Positions 1-7,573 of a stretch of 55,141 nucleotides of DNA are shown here, one piece after another. Below the pieces are notes generated by a model, which saw nothing but the letters and a program-made list of their open reading frames with translations, searched no databases and was not told where the DNA came from. Positions within the stretch are counted from its first letter, which is position 1, and the number at the start of each line of letters is the position of its first letter. Made by a program: the position numbers and the translations under genes. Origin of the DNA: DATFWC01 sp045801465. GTDB taxonomy: Bacteria; Pseudomonadota; Alphaproteobacteria; Rhizobiales; Xanthobacteraceae. Where the stretch lies: positions 1 through 55,141 of the forward strand of contig JBJMSU010000160.1 in assembly GCA_045801465.1 (NCBI GenBank), read 5' to 3'.

Positions 1-49
1 CAACGCGCCGGCTGAAGACTGAGCAGAACAAAGAACGAGGGGAGATCAC

Positions 50-199
50 GTGCGCATCATGGTCGATCTGTGGCGTTTCGCCAGGCATCGGAAGAAGTTC
101 TGGCTGGTGCCGCTCATGGTCATGGCCGTCGTCTACGGGGCACTGGCGGTGTTCACCAAGGGATCGGTCCTGGCGCCGTTCATCTACACGCTGTTCTGA
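50..199 (+). CDS. DUF5989 family membrane microprotein
   Basis: A 49-residue protein starting at GTG, preceded by a purine-rich Shine-Dalgarno (GAGGGGAG) about six bases upstream; an ATG three codons in is an alternative. It has a basic N-terminal stretch (RHRKKFW), one hydrophobic segment (about residues 18-35), and ends in APFIYTLF. This matches the DUF5989 pattern of a short basic head, one transmembrane helix and a conserved PFIYTLF end. Such proteins are known beside carbamoyltransferase, SxtJ-like and SGNH hydrolase genes. The SGNH hydrolase follows 15 bases downstream, so the two are probably co-transcribed. The function is unknown; a small membrane subunit of an envelope-modifying enzyme is inferred. 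Confidence 0.8.
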   Translation: MRIMVDLWRFARHRKKFWLVPLMVMAVVYGALAVFTKGSVLAPFIYTLF

Positions 200-214
200 T
201 CGGCCTGAGGCGAC

Positions 215-1606
215 ATGACCACGACAGACGCCGTCTTGGCTGCCCTTCGCTACGTCTATCGATGTGCCGTCACGGTCGCCGCGCTCGTCATCCTCTATGC
301 AGTGGTTGACGTTCTGCGTCAGGGCGAACCCAATCCGAGCGCGTGGGCGCTTCTGGCGGTCGTCGGCGCGCTTGCCGTGGCGGCGGCGGTTGCGGCGTGG
401 TCGCGCCACGGCGTTGCGGTTTCTGTGCAGACCGTGGCCATCCCGTTCCTGGCCGCCGTCTACGTGTTCGAGGTCCGCCAGAGAGATCCGATCGACGAGA
501 TGCTTCATGTCTCGCAGTTCTGGGACCTGGTGAAAGCCAGGCAGGCCCAGGGCCCGATCTCGATCCAGTATTCTCCGACCAACTTTTTGCGGCATCCGGA
601 CTCCGGCTTCACGCTGCCAGGCGGCGACCGGGTGTTCGTGGTGGCGCCTGGCGCCGCCAACGTGCAGACCATCATGTGCCGCGAGGGGGCGCGGCCGTTC
701 GCCGAATATGACGCCGACGAGCATGGCTTCAACAATCCGCGCGGCATCTGGGGCAAGCCGGTCGATCTGGTGTTCATCGGCGACTCGATGACCTATGGGG
801 CCTGCGTCGCCAATCGCGACCACTTCATTGCTCAGGTCCGGGAGAAGTATCCGGCGAGCCTCAATCTCGGCGTCGGCGGCATCGGCCCGCTCATCGAGCT
901 CGCGATCGTCCGCGAGTTCGTCCCCCACGTGCGGCCGAAATACGTGTTCTACGTTTATGACGAAAACAACGATCTGTATTTCGTCGATGCCGCCGGCACG
1001 CCGGACCTGGCGAACGAGTATCACAACGCGATACTGCGGAGCTATTTGACGGACGACCGGTTCTCGCAGCGCCTGTACGAGCGCCGGCCGGAAGTTCATG
1101 CCATCCTGAAGCAATATCTCGACAGCGTCATTGCGCAGTCGCTCGAGACGCGCGCACCGCACAAGCTGGCCCTCAAGTTTCTCAGCCTGCCGCTGACGCG
1201 CGCCAGCCTGCCGCCGATCACGTGGCGATTAAGCGCCCTGCTCGCCAGCACGGCCGCCGCAGCCGAGACGGAGAGCGACGATTTCGAGCTGTTCAAGAAA
1301 ACCTTCACGAACATGCTTCGGACATCCGCCGATGCCGGCGCCAGGTTCGTCTTCGTCAACATTCCCGCGCAGGTGACCGTCTGCAACGGCGTGAACCATC
1401 CGCTGAAGAAGCCGGTGCTCGATTTCGTCGCCCAGAGCGGCGTCGACGTGATCGATCTGGAGCAGGATTACCGCGACGCCATCAGGACGATCGGCCGAGA
1501 GAAAATCTTCGCCGTCCCGCCATGCGGCGGGCATTTCAGCGAGCTCGGCTATAAGATCGTCGGCGACCGCCTGCTGAACTATCTGCAGATGCAGGACGCC
1601 AAATAG
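215..1606 (+). CDS. Membrane-anchored SGNH/GDSL-type hydrolase
   Basis: A 463-residue protein. The N-terminus has two or three hydrophobic segments (roughly residues 13-31, 43-62 and 67-86), so the rest is probably periplasmic. The catalytic block I is visible as VFIGDSMTYG, with the nucleophile Ser near residue 191; LGVGGIGPL follows as the Gly block, and a C-terminal GGHFSELGYK (His near 447) supplies the catalytic His. These are hallmarks of SGNH hydrolases, which add or remove acyl groups on glycans or lipids. It starts 15 bases after the DUF5989 gene, with TGAGG ahead of the ATG. Co-occurrence with DUF5989 suggests modification of an exported glycan or natural product; the substrate cannot be told. 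Confidence 0.85.
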   Translation: MTTTDAVLAALRYVYRCAVTVAALVILYAVVDVLRQGEPNPSAWALLAVVGALAVAAAVAAWSRHGVAVSVQTVAIPFLAAVYVFEVRQRDPIDEMLHVSQFWDLVKARQAQGPISIQYSPTNFLRHPDSGFTLPGGDRVFVVAPGAANVQTIMCREGARPFAEYDADEHGFNNPRGIWGKPVDLVFIGDSMTYGACVANRDHFIAQVREKYPASLNLGVGGIGPLIELAIVREFVPHVRPKYVFYVYDENNDLYFVDAAGTPDLANEYHNAILRSYLTDDRFSQRLYERRPEVHAILKQYLDSVIAQSLETRAPHKLALKFLSLPLTRASLPPITWRLSALLASTAAAAETESDDFELFKKTFTNMLRTSADAGARFVFVNIPAQVTVCNGVNHPLKKPVLDFVAQSGVDVIDLEQDYRDAIRTIGREKIFAVPPCGGHFSELGYKIVGDRLLNYLQMQDAK

Positions 1607-1864
1607 ACGCCGCGCGGCCGCTATGACGCGATGCGTCCTGCTGACCACGAGCGAGCCCGTACATGCGCATTGCCGGCGGGCGGCCCGGCGGCATGCAGTC
1701 TGGTGTGTGCCTCTTCCGCAGTGTCCGAGAGCATGATCCCGAAAAGTGGATACCGGTTTCGGAAAAGATCATGCTCCACCAATAGCCTGGAGCGGGATGA
1801 CGATGCGAAGAAAAGTCATCCCGCTCTAGAGAGCCAAGCCACCCCAAACGGCACAGGCCCAAGC
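1607..1864. other. Intergenic region with palindromic repeats, no gene
   Basis: This stretch lies between the stop of the SGNH hydrolase and the end of the convergent minus-strand gene. No credible coding frame is seen. Its main content is a pair of palindromes at 1729-1826, annotated separately, which may also act as a bidirectional terminator for the two convergent genes. Confidence 0.6.
1729..1826. repeat. Two-module palindromic repeat (REP/BIME-like)
   Basis: Module 1 (1729-1776) begins GAGCATGATC and ends with the reverse complement GATCATGCTC, with the internal imperfect palindrome CGAAAAGTGG...GTTTCGGAAAAG. Module 2 has perfect 12-base arms at 1790-1801 and 1815-1826 (GAGCGGGATGAC and its complement). 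A GAGCATGATCCCGAAAAGTG-type palindrome followed by a GCGGGATGAC palindrome is, from memory, a dispersed repeat in Bradyrhizobium-like genomes. It may fold into two hairpins and terminate transcription between convergent genes; only one copy is present here. Confidence 0.65.
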
Positions 1865-1930
1865 TCAGTTCACGAACCACATCGTGACGTTTCCCTGCAC
1901 CTGCCCGGAGCCGCCGCCGGCTTGGAAAAT
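1865..1930 (-). other. In-frame continuation beyond an amber codon
   Basis: After the TAG at 1931-1933 the same frame stays open for 21 codons and ends in TGA at 1865-1867. The encoded segment contains GGGSGQVQGNVTMWFVN. This closely resembles the C-terminus of the secreted protein at 3957-4424 (GGTGQTQGLATIWLYNN). The likeness indicates that these codons are, or recently were, the true end of the upstream gene. Confidence 0.6.
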
Positions 1931-2704
1931 CTATTGGCAGTCAGCGCCGTTTCCGGGAAATGATTGTCCGTTGAGTGGTCTGTTGACGATGGCGAGATAG
2001 TTGAAACAGCGGATACCGGCGCTATGTCCGGCACCCGGTCCGGTGAACGTGGCGTCGTAAGCATCGACGATCGACCAGTCGGTCGCCACCAGAAAATATT
2101 CAAAGATCCAAGGGTTGGTGAGATTGATCTGGCAAGCGAGATTCAGCTTCGACAGATTCCAGACGCCGGCGTGCACCGTCGCGCCGGCGATCAGCCAGAT
2201 CGTCTCGCCACAGCTCGCGATCGAGAATTCATTGAGCGCGACGTGCCTTCCGTTGCGCATGCTGCCGAAGGCGATACTAAAGTAGTCGATGATGCTGTGC
2301 TGGCGTCCGAACAGGCCGCTGGTTCCCGTGGTCGTCGACTCCATGGTCAGGCAGCCGATCCGGCCGGTGGCATGATCCTGAACGAAGACCAGCGGCGTGT
2401 TGGGCCGCGTGGCGCGAAAAACGACCGCATACGGATTGCCGCAATCGCCGGTCATATACAATGTGCGGTGATAATAGATATTCACCGCGGGATCGATATA
2501 GATCCCAGGCTGCAGCACTATCGTGCAGGCGCTGCCGATCGGGCAGGCATCGACGGCGCCTTGCGGCGAACACGGGAGCGCCTGCGTGCATTGTCCGTTG
2601 CTGCCGCCGGACGGCGACGCAAAGAACGTGTAGTCCGGTCCCGCTTGCGCCGTTTCGAGCAGGAGCGCCGCGATCGCGGCGCCCAACACAAACCGCTTGA
2701 TCAT
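1931..2704 (-). CDS. Secreted protein, probable beta-helix fold, amber-interrupted
   Basis: A 257-residue exported protein of unknown function. The N-terminus is a classic Sec signal (MIKRF, hydrophobic core, cleavage after AQA near residue 21). The mature part starts with an ASPSGGSNGQC segment and IVLQPGIY, like the start of right-handed parallel beta-helix proteins, where TI.L.PG.Y opens the coil stack. Several Cys suggest disulfides and a periplasmic or extracellular location. The frame stops at TAG after GADCQ, but the next 21 codons encode a plausible family C-terminus, so the protein may be about 279 residues in relatives. It lies in a run of minus-strand genes for exported proteins. 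The fold is inferred only from local sequence character. Confidence 0.65.
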   Translation of the reverse strand: MIKRFVLGAAIAALLLETAQAGPDYTFFASPSGGSNGQCTQALPCSPQGAVDACPIGSACTIVLQPGIYIDPAVNIYYHRTLYMTGDCGNPYAVVFRATRPNTPLVFVQDHATGRIGCLTMESTTTGTSGLFGRQHSIIDYFSIAFGSMRNGRHVALNEFSIASCGETIWLIAGATVHAGVWNLSKLNLACQINLTNPWIFEYFLVATDWSIVDAYDATFTGPGAGHSAGIRCFNYLAIVNRPLNGQSFPGNGADCQ

Positions 2705-2786
2705 GATCCCCCCTTACCCCGTGCAAGGGACCATATCGCAAACGGTCGTGCGAGAAAATACTGCGAGCCAACTCACGCGGCGAATG

Positions 2787-3605
2787 TCATGCCGGCGGCA
2801 CGGCGGGAGGCGGTGCTGGACCTCGCGGAGGTCGCGGCGCGCTGCCTCGCGGCGATGGCGGTGCAGGAGTTCGCAGCGGTGGTGCAATGGGGGCGCCGAC
2901 AGGCGGCGGTGCCGGCACGCCCAAAACCGGCGCTGCGGGAAGCGCCGTCGAGATCGGCTGCGGATCGGGTTCGAGCCCCCCTCTGGCCTGTTCGCCGGGT
3001 GCCGGCAGGACGAGAAGGAGCGTCTCACGATCTTTCTCGAGCGTCGCCTCGCGACCCTTGACCGAACGCAGGATCCATCCCGAGTGATTTTCTCCGGTGC
3101 GCAGCCGGATGATGCCGCGCGTCGCCTGGTCGAGAAATATTGCGACGCCCTCGCTCTCGCCGGCCACTGCGCCGACGAGAGCAAGCCGCGGACGGCCCTG
3201 TTCCGCCGCCGGCGGCGACCGCACCGGCGCGGGCGGCGGCAGGGGAGCGGCGACCGCCGCGGCCGGGGCACGGCGCGACGGCAGAAAGAGTGGACGCTCG
3301 CGAGTGGCGTTGAGCGACGCGAGCGGAACAGCCCACAGCGGGTTGCCGCGCAACGCATGTCCGGCGCGCGCCGGACCCTGTGGCCGCGGCGGATCGGGAA
3401 CAGGGTCGCGCAAAGTCGGCGTGATGTCGCCCGCGCCGAAATCGGAGGACGGCTGGCTGAAACCGGCCGGTAGGCTGTTCGTCTCAAGCGCCGCCTGCGG
3501 GGCAAAGGAATTGGTTTGCGCTGCGACTTCGCCCAGCGAAACCATGCTTGCGGCAAGGGCGAGCCCGCCGATCACGCCAAGGCTCTGTTTGTAACCGGCC
3601 AACAC
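2787..3605 (-). CDS. GspC/GspN-like Pro-rich envelope protein
   Basis: A 272-residue protein with a GTG start and only a weak Shine-Dalgarno. Residues 8-28 are hydrophobic and end in AAQ, either a signal peptide or an N-terminal anchor. A conserved-looking RERPLFLPSRR occurs near residues 102-112, followed by a Pro-rich linker and a compact domain at about 141-201 (LALVGAV, VAIFLDQ, GWILRSVKGREATL). The RPLF-S-R motif followed by such a small domain is typical of type II secretion inner-membrane proteins of the GspC/GspN type. The last 65 residues are very rich in Pro and Ala. No other type II secretion genes are in view, so a role in a full secretion machine is only a possibility. Confidence 0.6.
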   Translation of the reverse strand: MLAGYKQSLGVIGGLALAASMVSLGEVAAQTNSFAPQAALETNSLPAGFSQPSSDFGAGDITPTLRDPVPDPPRPQGPARAGHALRGNPLWAVPLASLNATRERPLFLPSRRAPAAAVAAPLPPPAPVRSPPAAEQGRPRLALVGAVAGESEGVAIFLDQATRGIIRLRTGENHSGWILRSVKGREATLEKDRETLLLVLPAPGEQARGGLEPDPQPISTALPAAPVLGVPAPPPVGAPIAPPLRTPAPPSPRGSAPRPPRGPAPPPAVPPA

Positions 3606-3956
3606 CCTGGCAACCCCACGTCGCCGCCCGGCGAATGCCTCCCGGCAATGTTGGATTATGCAGCCTGCGGCACGAAATGTGAAGAGATGGCGCCCCTCAC
3701 TCCGGGCGCAGGCCGTTGCAACAATTTCACCGCGTCACTTCGGCGGCTCTTGCGCCGCGCGCCATTCTCGCGACGACCGATGTCGCTCGAATTTGCGGTG
3801 AGCCCCAAGTCTCGCAGTTGATCGCGATATCTAAATCTAACGTGCGGATGGGGGTATTCCATCAAACGCACATTGCCGGCGGGGTTCCGCCGGCAATGCT
3901 GTTCGTCGTCTTGCGCCTTGCGCGTAGAGCCGGGACGCCAGAGCAAGCGCAAACGC
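3606..3956. other. Intergenic region with one strong hairpin
   Basis: About 350 bases between two minus-strand genes. No convincing coding frame was found on either strand. Its only clear structure is the hairpin at 3871-3898. The part next to 3605 should carry the promoter or leader of the GspC/GspN-like gene, but no convincing -35/-10 pair was identified. Confidence 0.5.
3871..3898 (-). terminator. Hairpin terminator after small secreted protein gene
   Basis: Perfect 12-base arms (CATTGCCGGCGG at 3871-3882 and its complement at 3887-3898) flank a four-base loop. It lies about 60 bases past the stop of the minus-strand gene at 3957. The tail on that strand is only moderately T-rich (GTGCGTTTGA), so it could also stabilise the mRNA 3' end. 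Confidence 0.5.
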
Positions 3957-4424
3957 TCAGGGATTGTTATAGAGCCAGATCGTCGCCAAACCTTGAGTCT
4001 GCCCGGTGCCGCCGTTGCAGGCCCCGTCAACGGTGATGATAAGATTGCCCGTGGCGGGGATCGTCGCCGGGATTGTGGCAGTAGGAAAGAAGGGCGGAGA
4101 GAAACCGACGCCCGGAAACATGGTCTGCGCGCGATTGTCGCTGAGAGTCAGGGTCACGACCTGCTTCGTCGGATCGCCTTGCACCCTCATGATGTTGTAC
4201 TGCACGCCGCCGCGGTTCTCGAACAGGCTGAGCTCGCCGCCGAGGATATTGACGGTGCTGCCTGCGGTGAATCCGCTGAAGGTGAGGGTGATGGTCTTGT
4301 TGGTCCCGTCGCAGAGGAAAAGGTAGTTCGAAGCCCGACTCGATACCGTGGCGTTGGCCGGCGCTGCCACGAGCGCCAAGCATAGCGATGACAATCCCAG
4401 AGCAAGCCCCATATGACTCCGCAT
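3957..4424 (-). CDS. Small secreted protein, unknown function
   Basis: A 155-residue exported protein. The ATG at 4424 is chosen because GGGAGGA lies about five bases upstream and it starts a signal peptide (MRSHMGLALGL..., cleavage after ANA near residue 26). The frame stays open further upstream, but without signal-like sequence. The mature protein is short and beta-rich in character (ITLTFSGFTAGSTVNILGG, VVTLTLSDN) and ends GACNGGTGQTQGLATIWLYN. That end matches the read-through end of the amber-interrupted gene at 1931, so the two probably share a C-terminal element. No catalytic motif was recognised. Confidence 0.7.
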   Translation of the reverse strand: MRSHMGLALGLSSLCLALVAAPANATVSSRASNYLFLCDGTNKTITLTFSGFTAGSTVNILGGELSLFENRGGVQYNIMRVQGDPTKQVVTLTLSDNRAQTMFPGVGFSPPFFPTATIPATIPATGNLIITVDGACNGGTGQTQGLATIWLYNNP

Positions 4425-5038
4425 AGTCGTCCTCCCTTTTATTGCTAGTTGCTCACTAGCGATTTCATTGTGTAAATGTCCTTTAATTCTGTCAACCAAA
4501 AACCGCATTGCGGCAAAAATCGCGACAGCATCTCGTCTCACGCGCGCGCGATTCGAGCGAGCAGTATGGCGCAACAGCAAAGTCATGCGGCCGAAACTGT
4601 TCGCAGACGACTCAACATGGCCCACCTCCCCTTGTCCTTTGCTGGTGGCTGCCAGCACGGATCATCGTGTGAACGCCCGCGAATTCTGTCAATCAAGATG
4701 ACGTTGCTGCTCGGTGATGCCGGCCTTTCTTGTCAACACTGCTGTCGAAGATATTTCGTGATGCTTTCGCGCCGTACTTGAGCAAATATTCTCGAAGATG
4801 CACGGCGCCGCGCTCCAGGCTCATCTCGTCGCATTCGCGCGCCAGTGACGCTGTGCCGAAAAGAATCATACGTATGAGATCGCCAAGCGATCTCGACATT
4901 GTCGCTGTTGCGTTGATTGCCCGCCGATGCGGAGAACAGATCGTGAAACGCCTCCAAAACGCGCAACCGTAAACGGACGCGCAAACGACGGCGGCGGCAC
5001 AGTCGGACTGTGCCGCCGCGACGCGCCAGCCACGAAAA
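4425..5038. other. Intergenic region, no supported gene
   Basis: About 610 bases between the small secreted protein gene and the subtilase gene. Base composition is less GC-biased than the flanks. The short open frames present have no recognisable start signals or protein character. A small inverted repeat (GCTAGT at 4444-4449, ACTAGC at 4455-4460) sits just upstream of the small secreted protein gene and could be an operator. The terminator of the subtilase gene lies at 4991-5019. Confidence 0.5.
4991..5019 (-). terminator. Strong hairpin terminator after subtilase gene
   Basis: A GC-rich inverted repeat, GCGGCGGCACA at 4991-5001 paired with TGTGCCGCCGC at 5009-5019, leaves a seven-base loop in which a further GTC/GAC pair can form. 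It begins 20 bases beyond the stop of the minus-strand subtilase gene. The following bases on that strand (GTCGTTTGCG) have a short T run. Position and stem strength support termination. Confidence 0.65.
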
Positions 5039-7534
5039 TTACTCTCCCCCCGCCTGCGCGACGCTCAGCGGCGGCTGGCCATAACAGAGGGCCCAATCCA
5101 GGCCGATGGTGCCGAGCGCCTGCGCGGCCACAAGTTGGAACCCGTTCATCAGGTAGCCGATCAGCAATCCGTCGCTGCGGCGGAACAGCATGTCGGTGCG
5201 GCCGTCGCCGTTGAGGTCGCCCAACCCAAGCAGGGTGAAATCGACTCCAATGGCGCCGAGCAACTGGGCCCCGAGAAGCTGGAACCCATCCAACAAGTAG
5301 AGCGACAGCATGCCGTCGGTGGGCCGGCGGAACAGCATGTCGGCGCGGCCGTCACCGTTGAAGTCGCCGACGCCGAGCAGACGAAAGTCGACGCCGGTGG
5401 ACCCGAGCAATTGCGCCCCGATGTTCGTGAACCCGTCGAACAGGTAGAGCGACAGCATCCCGTCGCTTTCGCGGCGGAACAGGATATCGGCCCGGCCGTC
5501 GCCATTGAAATCGGCAACGCCGCGCACACGAAAGTCGTTGCCGACAGTCCCGAGCAACTGGGCCCCGATCATCTGGAACCCGTTCATCAGGTAGAGCGAC
5601 AGCATGCCGTCGCCGCGGCGGCGGAACAGCATGTCGGCCCGGCCGTCGCCATTGAAGTCGGCGACGCCCGCCAGGTCCCAATCGACGCCGACGGCGCCGA
5701 GCAACTGCGCCCCCAGGAGCTGGGACCCGGCGAGGAGGTAGAGCGACAGCATGCCGTCGCTCGTGCGGCGGAACAGCATATCGGCGTTGCCGTCGCCGTT
5801 GAAGTCGGCGACGGCAACGAGCGTGAAGTCGACGCCGACGGTGCCGAGCAGATTGATCGCGATGAACTGGAACCCGTTCATCAGATATTGCGAGATCAGC
5901 CCGTCGGTGCGGCGGAACAGGAGGTCGCTGCGACCGTCGCCGTTGAAGTCGCCCAGGTATGAGGCCAAGGTGCAGGCCGCCACGGGTGGCGGTGGCGGCG
6001 GCGACGGCGCATTACAGGCGAGGCTCTGCACCGCGGCGTCTACTTGGATGCGCGGCTTGCCGATGCTGCCGCCCACACGGTTGTCCGTGACGTTGACGCC
6101 TGTGTTTCGCAATGCATTTGCAATCTCATCGGATGTCTTGGTGGGACATACGGTGCGTATCGCCGCAATGGCGCCCGCCGTGTGCGGGGTGGCCATCGAG
6201 GTGCCGACGAAGCAGGCGTAGGAAGTCGTTGCCGGAGGAGAGACCGCTATTGGACCGAGGATCCCCGGGTTATTGGCGCCGAACGTGCAGGAGCCCCCGG
6301 ATTCCCCGCCCGGCGCCAGCGAGTGGACCAGGTTCGCCATGTTGGAGAAACTGGACACGGTATCGGTTTTCGTCGTGGATCCAATGGCGAGCGCGCTGGA
6401 GATGCAGGCCGGATGACTGATCGTTGTCCGGCTTCCATCGTTTCCGGCGGCAATGGCGGTCAGAACGCCGGCATTTCGCAAGTTGACGATGGCAGGGGCT
6501 TGTGCATCGCCGTCGCAGGGTGTCGACGTATTCGGTCCTCCGCCCAGGCTCATATTGACGGACGCCACTCTGATGCCGCCCGGCAGGTTCAGGTTCGCGA
6601 ACACATGGTTGAGCGCGGCAACCTGGTCGGACGTGAAGGCGGCAATGCAGGGGGCCGGGCTGGGCGAGCAGGCGGCGGCAGAATTGAACCGCGTGAACAC
6701 CTGGATGGCGAAAATCGCCGCGTTCCTGCCCACGCCATTGGTCGGTTCGCCGGCGCTCGGACTCGTGTTCAAGCCGGCCGCGATGCCGGCCACGTGCGTG
6801 CCATGGTCGCACAGGTTGGCGGCGCCGTTGAGGCATTGCCCGATCGGCTGTGCGGCACCGGCGCCGGTCTGAGTACTTGCTCCGCTCGGGCACAGGCTGA
6901 CGCCGCCACCGCCGCCGCTGCTGTTGGAGAAGCACGCTTCCGCGATCACTTTGCCGTTGAGAAACTCATGGTTCGACTGCGTCCCGGTATCGAGGACGGC
7001 GACCGCAAAGTTCTGGCCCGTCGCGCCGGCCGCGTAGGCGTTCGCCATGCCGATCAACGGTACGCTCTGGATGAGCGTCGGCGGCATGGGCCGATCGTAG
7101 TTGATGCTGGTGACGCGCGAATCGGCCGCGAGCTGTTCCAGCTCTGCGCCGGTGACGTTCACCGCGAAACCGGGCGTAATGTCGAAACGAAGAATTCCGC
7201 GCTCGAGGCCTGGGCCCGAGCTCGGGGTCGTGCCGCCGAAATGATTTGCGATGACCGTCTCCTGAATGGCGGCCACGCTCGCCTTGACGGTCGCCAGCGT
7301 CGCCGGGTCGGCGGTGATCGCGCTCGCCTGCATGGGTGAATCGAATTGCACGATGACGCGGACCTTCCCGTCTCGCTGTGCGATCGACAGGATCTCGTCC
7401 ATCTCTGGCGCCTTCCGCGACAGCGCGGTCGATTGCGCCGATGCGGCCGACGTGAGACCGAACAAGAAGGTAGCTGCGATCGCGGCGCGCCCGGCTGCCA
7501 TGACGGACGCGTACGGAAGTTTCCGCGTGCTCAT
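5039..7534 (-). CDS. Secreted S8 subtilisin-like protease with FG-GAP/VCBS repeats
   Basis: An 831-residue exported serine protease. It has a signal peptide ending ASAQ near residue 34, then a region resembling a peptidase inhibitor I9 propeptide (KVRVIVQFDSP). The S8 catalytic domain follows: Asp182 in VAVLDTG, His244 in DHGTHVAG, Asn365 in AAGND, and Ser446 in GTSMATPH. After a Pro-rich linker (SPPPPPP) come six tandem repeats of about 49 residues, each with a DFNGDGRAD-type calcium-binding loop and an LFRR..DG..S.YL pattern, as in FG-GAP/VCBS domains. A strong Shine-Dalgarno (GAGGGGGG) precedes the ATG. The protein is likely secreted and calcium-stabilised; the repeats may bind carbohydrate or matrix. 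Confidence 0.92.
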   Translation of the reverse strand: MSTRKLPYASVMAAGRAAIAATFLFGLTSAASAQSTALSRKAPEMDEILSIAQRDGKVRVIVQFDSPMQASAITADPATLATVKASVAAIQETVIANHFGGTTPSSGPGLERGILRFDITPGFAVNVTGAELEQLAADSRVTSINYDRPMPPTLIQSVPLIGMANAYAAGATGQNFAVAVLDTGTQSNHEFLNGKVIAEACFSNSSGGGGGVSLCPSGASTQTGAGAAQPIGQCLNGAANLCDHGTHVAGIAAGLNTSPSAGEPTNGVGRNAAIFAIQVFTRFNSAAACSPSPAPCIAAFTSDQVAALNHVFANLNLPGGIRVASVNMSLGGGPNTSTPCDGDAQAPAIVNLRNAGVLTAIAAGNDGSRTTISHPACISSALAIGSTTKTDTVSSFSNMANLVHSLAPGGESGGSCTFGANNPGILGPIAVSPPATTSYACFVGTSMATPHTAGAIAAIRTVCPTKTSDEIANALRNTGVNVTDNRVGGSIGKPRIQVDAAVQSLACNAPSPPPPPPVAACTLASYLGDFNGDGRSDLLFRRTDGLISQYLMNGFQFIAINLLGTVGVDFTLVAVADFNGDGNADMLFRRTSDGMLSLYLLAGSQLLGAQLLGAVGVDWDLAGVADFNGDGRADMLFRRRGDGMLSLYLMNGFQMIGAQLLGTVGNDFRVRGVADFNGDGRADILFRRESDGMLSLYLFDGFTNIGAQLLGSTGVDFRLLGVGDFNGDGRADMLFRRPTDGMLSLYLLDGFQLLGAQLLGAIGVDFTLLGLGDLNGDGRTDMLFRRSDGLLIGYLMNGFQLVAAQALGTIGLDWALCYGQPPLSVAQAGGE
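5083..5960 (-). repeat. Six tandem ~147-bp coding repeats
   Basis: The 3' part of the subtilase gene consists of six in-frame repeats, usually 147 bases (49 codons). Each encodes D.NGDG..D, then LFRR, DG, a YL..GF segment, LLG and G.D. The four central copies are most alike at both protein and DNA level, indicating recent duplication or homogenisation. Copy number may vary between strains. Confidence 0.85.
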
Positions 7535-7573
7535 ATTGCCCCCCTCATATTCCCCCTTCTCCCTCTTCTGAGC

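Noticed and set aside
4733..4984. Small minus-strand open frame in the gap before the subtilase gene
   Set aside because: No ribosome site, no signal peptide and a random Arg-rich composition.
5083..5960. Possible CRISPR-like array because of regular repeats
   Set aside because: The period is about 147 bases, there are no unique spacers, and the repeats encode FG-GAP/VCBS motifs in frame.
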